From contig DBEYOB010000130.1 of the NCBI GenBank assembly GCA_048173955.1, forward strand, positions 1 to 41,825: 41,825 nt of DNA, given 5' to 3'. Shown here piece after piece: positions 1-5,630 of this stretch. Made by a program: the position numbers and the translations under genes. Positions within the stretch are counted from its first letter, which is position 1; every line of letters starts with the position of its first letter. The notes beneath the pieces are model-generated. The model worked only from the letters and a program-made list of their open reading frames with translations. It made no database searches and was not told where the DNA came from. Origin of the DNA: CAZUFB01 sp048173955. Lineage in GTDB: Bacteria; Actinomycetota; Coriobacteriia; Coriobacteriales; UMGS124.

Positions 1-24
1 GTTCAAGTCCGGTCGCAGGCTCCA
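1..24 (+). tRNA. 3' end of a tRNA cut by the window edge, possibly tRNA-Thr
   Basis: The first 24 bases form the last part of a tRNA. They contain the final base of the T-stem 5' strand, a TTCAAGT T-loop (2-8), the T-stem 3' strand (9-13), the acceptor 3' strand CGCAGGC (14-20), a T discriminator and an encoded CCA (22-24). The anticodon lies outside the window, so identity cannot be read. tRNA-Thr is a guess from the Thr-Met order found near rpmG in other actinobacteria. Confidence 0.8.
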
Positions 25-56
25 TCTTTTCTCTTAGAAATCAAAACCAAGAACTT

Positions 57-133
57 GGCGGTGTAGCTCAGCTGGTTAGAGCACACGGTTCATACCCGTG
101 GCGTCACTGGTTCGAATCCAGTCACCGCTACCA
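57..133 (+). tRNA. tRNA-Met (CAT), elongator type
   Basis: The full cloverleaf is present. The acceptor GGCGGTG (57-63) pairs with CACCGCT (123-129) through a terminal G-U, the discriminator is A and CCA is encoded (131-133). The anticodon stem CACGG/CCGTG encloses the loop TTCATAC, with CAT at 91-93. The anticodon stem lacks the three consecutive G-C pairs of initiator tRNA, so this is elongator Met. A lysidine-modified tRNA-Ile2 is the less likely alternative. It lies 92 bases upstream of tuf and is probably cotranscribed with it. Confidence 0.95.
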
Positions 134-143
134 TTAGCTACTC

Positions 144-164
144 GCGGCGCGTTCTACGCGCCGC
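144..164 (+). other. Hairpin between tRNA-Met and tuf
   Basis: GCGGCGCG (144-151) pairs perfectly with CGCGCCGC (157-164) around a TTCTA loop. No run of T follows, so this looks more like a processing or stability hairpin separating the tRNA from the tuf message than an intrinsic terminator. I see no clear promoter between it and tuf. Confidence 0.55.
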
Positions 165-225
165 TAGCGTTATTAGGGTACCACCGGTCAGCCAGCCGGA
201 ACTATTTCCTTATGAGGAGGAGAGC

Positions 226-1416
226 ATGGCCAAGGAGAAGTTCGTTCGCGATAAGCCCCATGTGAACATCGGCACCATCGGTCACGTCGACCACGGTAAG
301 ACGACGCTGACCGCCGCCATCACCAAGACCCTGTCTGTGACTGAGGGCTGCAAGGCCGACTTCACGGCTTTCGAGGACATCGACAAGGCTCCGGAAGAGC
401 GTGAGCGCGGCATTACCATTTCGGTTGCCCACGTCGAGTACGAGACCTGGAACCGTCACTACGCCCACGTCGACTGCCCCGGCCACGCTGACTACGTCAA
501 GAACATGATTACGGGTGCGGCCCAGATGGACGGCGCGATTCTGGTTATCGCCGCCACCGACGGCCCCATGGCCCAGACCCGCGAGCACATCCTGCTCGCC
601 CGTCAGGTCGGCGTGCCCTACATCGTCGTCTTCCTGAACAAGTGCGACATGGTCGACGACGACGAGCTCATCGACCTCGTCGAGATGGAGACCCGCGACC
701 TGCTCACCGAGTACGAGTTCCCGGGAGATGACCTGCCCGTCATCCGCGGCTCCGCGCTCGGCGCCCTCAACGGCGAGGAGAAGTGGGTCGAGTCCGTCCG
801 CGAGCTCATGCACGCCGTCGATGACTACATCCCGACGCCCGCTCGCGACAACGAGAAGCCCTTCCTGATGGCCGTCGAGGACACCATGACCATCTCCGGC
901 CGCGGCACCGTCGCCACCGGCCGCGTCGAGCGCGGCGAGCTGCGCGTCGGCGACCAGCTCGAGATCGTCGGTATCCGCGACACCAACACCACGACCGCGA
1001 CCGGCATCGAGATGTTCCGCAAGACGCTCGACTTCGCCGAGGCCGGCGACAACATCGGCGTCCTGCTGCGCGGCATCAAGCGCGAGGACATCGAGCGCGG
1101 CCAGGTTCTCTGCAAGCCTGGCTCGGTGCACCCGCACACGAAGTTCACCGGTGAGGTCTACGTCCTGACCAAGGAAGAAGGCGGCCGTCACACCCCGTTC
1201 TTCAACGGCTATCGTCCGCAGTTCTACTTCCGCACCACCGACGTCACCGGCTCCGTCAAGCTGCCCGAGGGCATCGAGATGGTCATGCCCGGCGACCACG
1301 TGACGATCGAGGGCGACCTCATCCACCCCATCGCCATGGAGGAGGGCCTGCGCTTCGCTATCCGCGAGGGCGGCCACACCGTTGGCTCCGGCCGCGTCTC
1401 CACCATCATCGAGTAG
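226..1416 (+). CDS. tuf: Elongation factor Tu
   Basis: This 396-residue GTPase delivers aminoacyl-tRNA to the ribosomal A site. The G motifs are intact: GHVDHGKTT near residue 19 (P-loop), DCPGHADYV (G3), NKCDMVD (G4) and SALGAL (G5), followed by the two beta-barrel domains ending in GRVSTIIE. The ATG is preceded by GAGGAGGAG at 214-222. The gene stands alone between tRNA-Met and a strong terminator. It is not in the str operon, where fusA ends without a following tuf. A second tuf elsewhere in the genome is possible but not visible here. Length and sequence are typical. Confidence 0.99.
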   Translation: MAKEKFVRDKPHVNIGTIGHVDHGKTTLTAAITKTLSVTEGCKADFTAFEDIDKAPEERERGITISVAHVEYETWNRHYAHVDCPGHADYVKNMITGAAQMDGAILVIAATDGPMAQTREHILLARQVGVPYIVVFLNKCDMVDDDELIDLVEMETRDLLTEYEFPGDDLPVIRGSALGALNGEEKWVESVRELMHAVDDYIPTPARDNEKPFLMAVEDTMTISGRGTVATGRVERGELRVGDQLEIVGIRDTNTTTATGIEMFRKTLDFAEAGDNIGVLLRGIKREDIERGQVLCKPGSVHPHTKFTGEVYVLTKEEGGRHTPFFNGYRPQFYFRTTDVTGSVKLPEGIEMVMPGDHVTIEGDLIHPIAMEEGLRFAIREGGHTVGSGRVSTIIE

Positions 1417-1446
1417 CAGCTCGTCTGATCGCTCGTTGATTTCAGG

Positions 1447-1478
1447 TGCCCCGGCGCACGCGCGCCGGGGCATTTTTT
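1447..1478 (+). terminator. Intrinsic terminator of tuf
   Basis: TGCCCCGGCG (1447-1456) pairs with CGCCGGGGCA (1463-1472) over a six-base loop and is followed directly by six T (1473-1478). This is a textbook Rho-independent terminator 30 bases after the tuf stop codon. Confidence 0.93.
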
Positions 1479-1554
1479 GTGCACGGCATCCCCCGCGTTC
1501 CGCAGGTACGCTTGTGGATAGAGCATGGTGATGCCGTCAGGCTTAACATAATCG

Positions 1555-1583
1555 TTGACACGGGCGCTGCAAGGATATAAAGT
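1555..1583 (+). promoter_or_regulatory. Promoter of the rpmG-tRNA-Trp unit
   Basis: A perfect TTGACA (1555-1560) is followed after 17 bases by TAAAGT (1578-1583); TATAAA at 1576-1581 is the alternative -10 with a 15-base spacer. It lies between the tuf terminator and rpmG and leaves a leader of about 40 bases. Confidence 0.75.
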
Positions 1584-1630
1584 ACCAACCTGTGACCCCA
1601 CCAATCGGGGCTGGTATTCAGGAGGATTGA

Positions 1631-1780
1631 ATGCGCACCATGATTACCCTCGCTTGCACCGAATGCAAGCGCCGCAACTATACGATGACCAAGAACAAGG
1701 CGACCCACCCGGATCGCATCGAGTACAAGAAGTACTGCCCTTGGTGTCGTCACCACACGATCCACCGCGAGACTCGCTAA
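1631..1780 (+). CDS. rpmG: 50S ribosomal protein bL33, zinc-binding form
   Basis: This 49-residue protein begins MRTMITLACTEC and ends HHTIHRETR. It has two Cys pairs, CTEC near residue 9 and CPWC near residue 36, which mark the zinc-containing (C+) form of bL33. GGAGG at 1621-1625 supports the ATG. It is the first gene of a transcript that continues into tRNA-Trp, in the common actinobacterial order rpmG-(tRNA)-secE-nusG. A zinc-independent paralogue used under zinc starvation may exist elsewhere; that is only a family-level expectation. Confidence 0.96.
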   Translation: MRTMITLACTECKRRNYTMTKNKATHPDRIEYKKYCPWCRHHTIHRETR

Positions 1781-1804
1781 ACAGAAGGCGAGCTTCTAGG
1801 AATT

Positions 1805-1880
1805 AGGCCAGTAGCTCCAATGGTAGAGCGGCGGTCTCCAAAACCGTTCGTTGGGGGTTCGAGTCCCTCCTGGCCTGCCA
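1805..1880 (+). tRNA. tRNA-Trp (CCA)
   Basis: The acceptor AGGCCAG (1805-1811) pairs perfectly with CTGGCCT (1870-1876). The discriminator is G, as usual for tRNA-Trp, and CCA is encoded (1878-1880). The anticodon loop CTCCAAA (1836-1842) carries anticodon CCA at 1838-1840. It lies between rpmG and secE and is followed 10 bases later by a strong terminator hairpin. Confidence 0.97.
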
Positions 1881-1889
1881 GCATTCTTC

Positions 1890-1924
1890 CGACTCGCCCT
1901 CTCCCCGAGAGGGCGAGTCGTTTT
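1890..1924 (+). terminator. Terminator or attenuator between tRNA-Trp and secE
   Basis: CGACTCGCCCTCT (1890-1902) pairs perfectly over 13 bp with AGAGGGCGAGTCG (1908-1920) around a five-base loop, followed by TTTT. It should end most transcripts from the rpmG promoter after tRNA-Trp. secE then depends on read-through or on an unseen promoter in 1925-1960. The palindrome CGTTCGAACG occurs at 1946-1955. Confidence 0.82.
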
Positions 1925-1973
1925 ATGTAGGGCAAACCGAAGTCCCGTTCGAACGAATCGAAAAGGACAGCAC

Positions 1974-2321
1974 ATGGCGTCGAGCAAGACCACAACAGAG
2001 AAGGCAACCGCCGCCAAGGCGCAGCAGGCCGCCGAGGCCTCCAAGAAGGCGTCCAAGGCTCCTGAGAAAGCCGCCAAGGCCGCTGCGTCCAAGAAGGCGA
2101 AGAAGTCCGGCAAGAACGCCAAGCCGGGCCTCATCGAGCGTGCCAAGACGTACTTCAAGGGCGTCCGCACCGAGACCAAGCGCGTCGTCTGGCCGACGAA
2201 GCCCGAGATGGTCAAGTACACGGGCGCCGTCCTCGGCATGCTCGTCTTCTTCGGCATCCTCATCGCGTTGGTCGACGCCGTCATCGTCCCCGCACTGTAC
2301 GCCTTCTCGGGATTGAGGTAA
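1974..2321 (+). CDS. secE: Preprotein translocase subunit SecE
   Basis: This is the small essential subunit of the SecYEG channel, 115 residues long. Residues 1-50 are a hydrophilic region very rich in Lys and Ala. The conserved SecE core starts near GLIERAKTYFKG, has the hallmark VVWPTKPEM, and ends in one membrane segment (about residues 84-108). AAAAGGAC at 1961-1968 supports the ATG at 1974. Reading upstream in frame would run into tRNA-Trp, so longer starts are rejected. nusG follows 5 bases after the stop, the usual secE-nusG pair. Confidence 0.96.
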   Translation: MASSKTTTEKATAAKAQQAAEASKKASKAPEKAAKAAASKKAKKSGKNAKPGLIERAKTYFKGVRTETKRVVWPTKPEMVKYTGAVLGMLVFFGILIALVDAVIVPALYAFSGLR

Positions 2322-2326
2322 CCGCA

Positions 2327-2863
2327 ATGGCTAAACGCTGGTATGTCATCCATACCTATTCCGGCTACGAGAACAAGGTCAAGTCCGACCTCGAGCACCG
2401 CATCGAGACCATGGGCGTCGCCGACTCGGTCGTCGACATCCAGATTCCGACCGAAGAGGTGACCGAGGTCAAGGAGGGCGGCCAGCGCTCCGTCAAGGAG
2501 TCGAAGGTCTTCCCCGGCTACGTCCTCGTGCGCATGGAGATGAACGACCACACCTGGTCGATCGTCCGCAACACGCCGGGCGTGACCGGCTTCGTGGGCG
2601 TCGACGGCTCGCCGATCCCGCTGTCGCGCGACGAGTACAACAAGATTATGCACCGCGCCGAGCCCGGCGCCGCGCCCAAGCGCACCTCCGTCGACCTCGA
2701 GATCGGCCAGACGGTCAAGGTCACCTCGGGCCCGCTTGCGGATTTCGACGGCACGGTGACCGAGATTAACGCCGAGGCTGGCAAGGTCCGCGTCAACGTC
2801 ACGATCTTCGGCCGCGAGACGCCCGTCGAGCTCTCGTTCGACCAGATCACGTCGATCCGCTAG
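2327..2863 (+). CDS. nusG: Transcription termination/antitermination factor NusG
   Basis: The 178-residue protein has an N-terminal NGN domain (begins MAKRWYVIHTYSGYE, with FPGYVLVRM and the TPGVTGFVG element) that binds the RNA polymerase clamp. A C-terminal KOW domain follows (about residues 125-178, GQTVKVTSGPLADFDGTV), which in the family contacts Rho or ribosomal protein S10. Length is close to the family norm. It is translated with secE and precedes rplK. Confidence 0.98.
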   Translation: MAKRWYVIHTYSGYENKVKSDLEHRIETMGVADSVVDIQIPTEEVTEVKEGGQRSVKESKVFPGYVLVRMEMNDHTWSIVRNTPGVTGFVGVDGSPIPLSRDEYNKIMHRAEPGAAPKRTSVDLEIGQTVKVTSGPLADFDGTVTEINAEAGKVRVNVTIFGRETPVELSFDQITSIR

Positions 2864-2878
2864 TCCCATCGTTCTTTT

Positions 2879-2920
2879 CCCGGGCTGCGCCTACTGCGAG
2901 AGGGCTTCTCGCAGCCCGGG
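2879..2920 (+). promoter_or_regulatory. Two competing hairpins in the rplK leader
   Basis: CCCGGGCTGCG (2879-2889) pairs with CGCAGCCCGGG (2910-2920) over 11 bp. A second hairpin, CTGCGAGA (2894-2901) with TCTCGCAG (2907-2914), uses part of the same 3' arm, so the two largely exclude each other. No T run follows. The leader of the L11-L1 operon is where L1 binds its own mRNA in E. coli; a similar control here is inference only. Confidence 0.5.
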
Positions 2921-2978
2921 TTGAGATAGCAAGGCAAGGCGAGACACACGTCTCACACGTTCCCGAAAGAGGATTGTC

Positions 2979-3410
2979 ATGGCTAAAAAGAAGGTTACGG
3001 GCTTTGTAAAGCTCCAGATTCCCGCCGGTGCGGCCAACCCGGCCCCCCCGGTCGGCCCCGCGCTGGGCGCCCAGGGCGTCAACATCATGCAGTTCTGCCA
3101 GCAGTTCAACGCTGCCACGGCGGACAAGTCGGGCACCATCATCCCCGTCGAGATCACGGTCTACGAGGATAAGAGCTTCACGTTCATCACGAAGACCCCG
3201 CCTGCAGCCATCCTGATCAAGCAGGCGCTCGGCATCAAGAGCGGCTCCGCCCGCCCGCAGGCCGACAAGGTGGGCCAGCTCTCGCAGGAGCAGCTCCGCC
3301 AGATCGCCGAAACGAAGATGCCCGACCTCAACGCCAACAGCATTGAGGCTGCCATGCGCATCATCGCCGGCACCGCCCGCTCCATGGGCGTGACCGTCGC
3401 CGAGGCCTAG
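2979..3410 (+). CDS. rplK: 50S ribosomal protein uL11
   Basis: This 143-residue protein forms the base of the L7/L12 stalk together with 23S rRNA and is needed for GTPase-factor function and the stringent response. It starts MAKKKVTGFVKLQIPAG and has the conserved Pro-rich PAPPVGPALG and the FITKTPPAA loop, then the C-terminal RNA-binding domain. AAAGAGGA (2966-2973) supports the ATG. It is paired with rplA, 94 bases downstream. Confidence 0.98.
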   Translation: MAKKKVTGFVKLQIPAGAANPAPPVGPALGAQGVNIMQFCQQFNAATADKSGTIIPVEITVYEDKSFTFITKTPPAAILIKQALGIKSGSARPQADKVGQLSQEQLRQIAETKMPDLNANSIEAAMRIIAGTARSMGVTVAEA

Positions 3411-3504
3411 TCCCCGAGCACGACCGTCCGTTTTTCGCGCAGGCCCCCAGCGGGCATGTGGGAGGGCCGCAAGGCCCGAACAGACCACGAAAGGAAACAC
3501 CACC

Positions 3505-4227
3505 ATGGCTCAGAAGCACGGCAAGCGTTATCGCGCCAGCGCGGCGCAGGTCGACCGCACCAAGCTCTACACCCCCCTCGAGGCCATCACCCTGGCCAAG
3601 CAGCTCGCGACCGCCAAGTTCGACGAGTCCTTCGAGGTCCACTTCCGCCTGGGCATCGACCCGCGCAAGGCCGACCAGAACATCCGCGGCTCCATCGCGC
3701 TGCCCCACGGCACCGGCAAGCAGGTCCGCGTCGCCGTCTTCGCCGAGGGCGACAAGGCCCGCGAGGCCGAGGCTGCGGGCGCCGAGATCGTGGGCTCCGA
3801 CGACCTGGTCGCGCAGATTCAGGCCGGCGAGATCAACTTCGACGCCGCCATCGCCACGCCGAACATGATGGCCAAGGTCGGCCGCATCGGCAAGATCCTC
3901 GGCCCGCGCGGCCTCATGCCCAACCCCAAGCTCGGCACCGTCACGATGGACGTCGCCAAGATGGTGGGCGAGCTCAAGGCCGGCCGCGTCGAGTACCGCG
4001 CCGACCGCTACGGCATCTGCCACATCCCCATGGGCCGCGCCTCCTTCGAGGTCGCCGACCTGGTGGAGAACTACGCTGCGCTCATCACCGAGATCCTGCG
4101 CGTCAAGCCGTCGACCGCCAAGGGCAAGTACGTCAAGTCGGTCACCATCACCACGACGATGGGCCCGGGCATCAAGGTCGACCCGCTCATCACCCGCGAC
4201 TTCATGGCGGCGACCGACGCCGAGTAG
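3505..4227 (+). CDS. rplA: 50S ribosomal protein uL1
   Basis: The 240-residue protein binds the L1 stalk of 23S rRNA and helps move deacylated tRNA out of the E site. Conserved L1 segments include YTPLEAITLAKQ near the start, GTGKQVRVAVFAEG and GRIGKILGPRGLMPNPKLGT in the middle. AAAGGAAAC before the ATG is the ribosome-binding site. The gap after rplK holds a short GGGCC/GGCCC hairpin with a GCAA loop (3464-3477). In E. coli L1 represses its own operon; whether that happens here cannot be seen. Confidence 0.98.
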   Translation: MAQKHGKRYRASAAQVDRTKLYTPLEAITLAKQLATAKFDESFEVHFRLGIDPRKADQNIRGSIALPHGTGKQVRVAVFAEGDKAREAEAAGAEIVGSDDLVAQIQAGEINFDAAIATPNMMAKVGRIGKILGPRGLMPNPKLGTVTMDVAKMVGELKAGRVEYRADRYGICHIPMGRASFEVADLVENYAALITEILRVKPSTAKGKYVKSVTITTTMGPGIKVDPLITRDFMAATDAE

Positions 4228-4294
4228 TCCGGGACGTGCCTTTGCCGCCGCCCATGACCGGCGGTAGACGCACGTTATGCTCATACGATGGATG

Positions 4295-4339
4295 CGCCCC
4301 CGTGCGAGCCTTCGAGGCTTGCGCGGGGGCGTTTCGTTT
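4295..4339 (+). terminator. Terminator after rplA
   Basis: A 16-bp stem (4295-4310 with 4316-4331, two G-U pairs) closed by TTCGA is followed by TTTCGTTT. It separates rplKA from rplJL. An imperfect upstream promoter-like pair, ATGACC at 4254 and TATGCT at 4276, could start transcription just before this hairpin, but I do not rely on it. Confidence 0.8.
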
Positions 4340-4374
4340 GCCACAATACCAAAGCTTTCGTCCGAAAGCATATC

Positions 4375-4511
4375 AACGTGTGTGATCCGCTGCCTGAGAC
4401 AGCCGGTGCCGTAAGGCTCAAAGGACGTCTGCCGTCCGCCTGCCTAGGTGGTCACGAGGATTTCGAATCCGAACGGCCTCCGCTGTCCCTTGTGGCACGG
4501 AGGTCGTTTTT
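4375..4511 (+). promoter_or_regulatory. Ribosomal protein L10 leader
   Basis: This part of the 356-base gap before rplJ matches the known L10-leader family. It contains CTGCCTGAGACAGCCGGTGC (4390-4409), then GTAAGGCTCAAAGGACG and a late CCGCCTGCC segment, the pattern that forms the kink-turn bound by L10(L12)4. The element ends in a perfect terminator hairpin (4473-4511). Autogenous control is expected: excess L10-L12 binds the leader and favours termination. Recognition is from memory of the family consensus. Confidence 0.85.
4473..4511 (+). terminator. Attenuator terminator of the L10 leader
   Basis: ACGGCCTCCG (4473-4482) pairs with CGGAGGTCGT (4498-4507) with one G-U, and the stem runs into five T (4507-4511). 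It lies between the L10-binding element and rplJ, the normal position of the attenuator in this leader family. Confidence 0.88.
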
Positions 4512-4515
4512 CATG

Positions 4516-4569
4516 TCCCTTATGATGAAGCGACCTTGCCCGTGTTTCGGTCGGGTCGCACATGAGGGA
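4516..4569 (+). promoter_or_regulatory. Second stem-loop directly before the rplJ ribosome-binding site
   Basis: TCCCTTATG (4516-4524) pairs with CATGAGGGA (4561-4569) with one G-U, and an inner stem joins GCGACC (4530-4535) to GGTCGC (4554-4559). The structure ends within two bases of the GGAGGT at 4571-4576 that serves rplJ. It could add translational control after the attenuator. Confidence 0.5.
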
Positions 4570-4583
4570 AGGAGGTGCAACGC

Positions 4584-5078
4584 ATGCCCACTCAGAAAAA
4601 GGTCGAAATGGTCGCCGAGATCACGGAGAACCTCGGCACGTACGCCGGCTTCTATGTGATCAACTACTGCGGCCTGACCGTCAAGCAGATGAGCGCCCTG
4701 CGCGGCGAGCTCCGCAACGTCGAGGCCAAGTGCGTCGTGTACAAGAACAACCTTGTCCGCCGCGCTCTCGCCGACTGTGAGAAGCCCGACATGGGCGAGC
4801 TGCTCGACGGCACCAACGCCATCGTCTTCTTCAAGGACGATCCCGCTTCTGCCGGTAAGATCCTCAAGAACTTCGCCAAGGAGAACAAGGCTCTCGAGCT
4901 GAAGGGCGGCATGATCGACGGCGCGGTTGCCGACGCGGCCCACGCCAACGCCATCGCCGACCTGCCCACGCGCGACGAGCTGCTCGGTATGGTGCTTGCC
5001 ACCATGCTCAACCCCGTGTCCTCCTTCGTGCGCGTCCTGGATCAGATCGCAGGGCAGAAGGAGAACGAGGCCGCCTAA
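4584..5078 (+). CDS. rplJ: 50S ribosomal protein uL10
   Basis: This 164-residue protein joins the L7/L12 dimers to the ribosome. It begins MPTQKKVEMVAEI and has the typical L10 segments (GFYVINYCGLTV, RNVEAKCVVYKNNLVRRAL) and a C-terminal helix that binds L7/L12. The ATG at 4584 is chosen because GGAGGT lies seven bases upstream; an in-frame GTG at 4575 overlaps that site and is rejected. It is controlled by the upstream L10 leader and followed by rplL. Confidence 0.97.
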   Translation: MPTQKKVEMVAEITENLGTYAGFYVINYCGLTVKQMSALRGELRNVEAKCVVYKNNLVRRALADCEKPDMGELLDGTNAIVFFKDDPASAGKILKNFAKENKALELKGGMIDGAVADAAHANAIADLPTRDELLGMVLATMLNPVSSFVRVLDQIAGQKENEAA

Positions 5079-5159
5079 GCGGTCGTCTGTCTTTGCGGCC
5101 CGCACGGGCCGCGCCAGTCAAACGCCCGCGCGGCGTTGTGTTTCGTTAAGGAGTGTTCC

Positions 5160-5528
5160 ATGGCTGTGACCAAGGAAGAGATCGTCGAGACCCTCAAGGG
5201 TATGACGGCGATTGAGATCCGCGAGCTCGTCAGCGAGCTCGAGGAGGTTTTTGGCGTGTCCGCTGCTCCCGTGGCCGTTGCTGCCGCCCCCGGCGCTGCC
5301 GCCGAGGCCGAGGAGAAGACCGAGTTCGACGTCGTGCTCGAGGGCTTCGGCTCCAACAAGATCGCCGTCATCAAGGTGGTCCGCGAGCTCACCGGCCTGG
5401 GCCTCAAGGAGGCCAAGGACGCCGTCGACGGTGCTCCCAAGACCCTGCTCGAGGCTGTCAACAAGGAGAAGGCCGACGAGGCCAAGGCCAAGCTCGAGGA
5501 GGCCGGCGCCACCGTCACCGTCAAGTAG
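5160..5528 (+). CDS. rplL: 50S ribosomal protein bL12 (L7/L12)
   Basis: The 122-residue stalk protein recruits translation GTPases. Residues 1-35 form the dimerisation domain, then comes an Ala/Pro-rich hinge (about residues 36-50). The C-terminal domain has the conserved EEKTEFDVVL, KIAVIKVVRELTGLGLKEAKD and GATVTVK. AAGGAGTG just upstream fits the ATG at 5160; an in-frame start at 5136 would add eight unsupported residues. A terminator-like hairpin follows. Confidence 0.98.
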   Translation: MAVTKEEIVETLKGMTAIEIRELVSELEEVFGVSAAPVAVAAAPGAAAEAEEKTEFDVVLEGFGSNKIAVIKVVRELTGLGLKEAKDAVDGAPKTLLEAVNKEKADEAKAKLEEAGATVTVK

Positions 5529-5565
5529 TTTTCGCTTGACGCTGAGGGCATAAGCCTGTCTGAGA

Positions 5566-5599
5566 CGGGGGTTCGGGCGCGTCCCGGACCCCCGCTTTT
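5566..5599 (+). terminator. Terminator after rplL
   Basis: A 12-bp stem (5566-5577 with 5583-5594, one G-U) with a five-base loop is followed by CTTTTG. The T run is short, so some read-through into murE is likely. I see no clear separate murE promoter in the short gap. Confidence 0.75.
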
Positions 5600-5630
5600 G
5601 CATGACGACCGCGACGGAAGGGGAATGGGC

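Noticed and set aside
4254..4281. ATGACC with TATGCT before the L10 leader as a promoter
   Set aside because: Both boxes are imperfect, and a start there would run straight into the terminator hairpin at 4295-4339.
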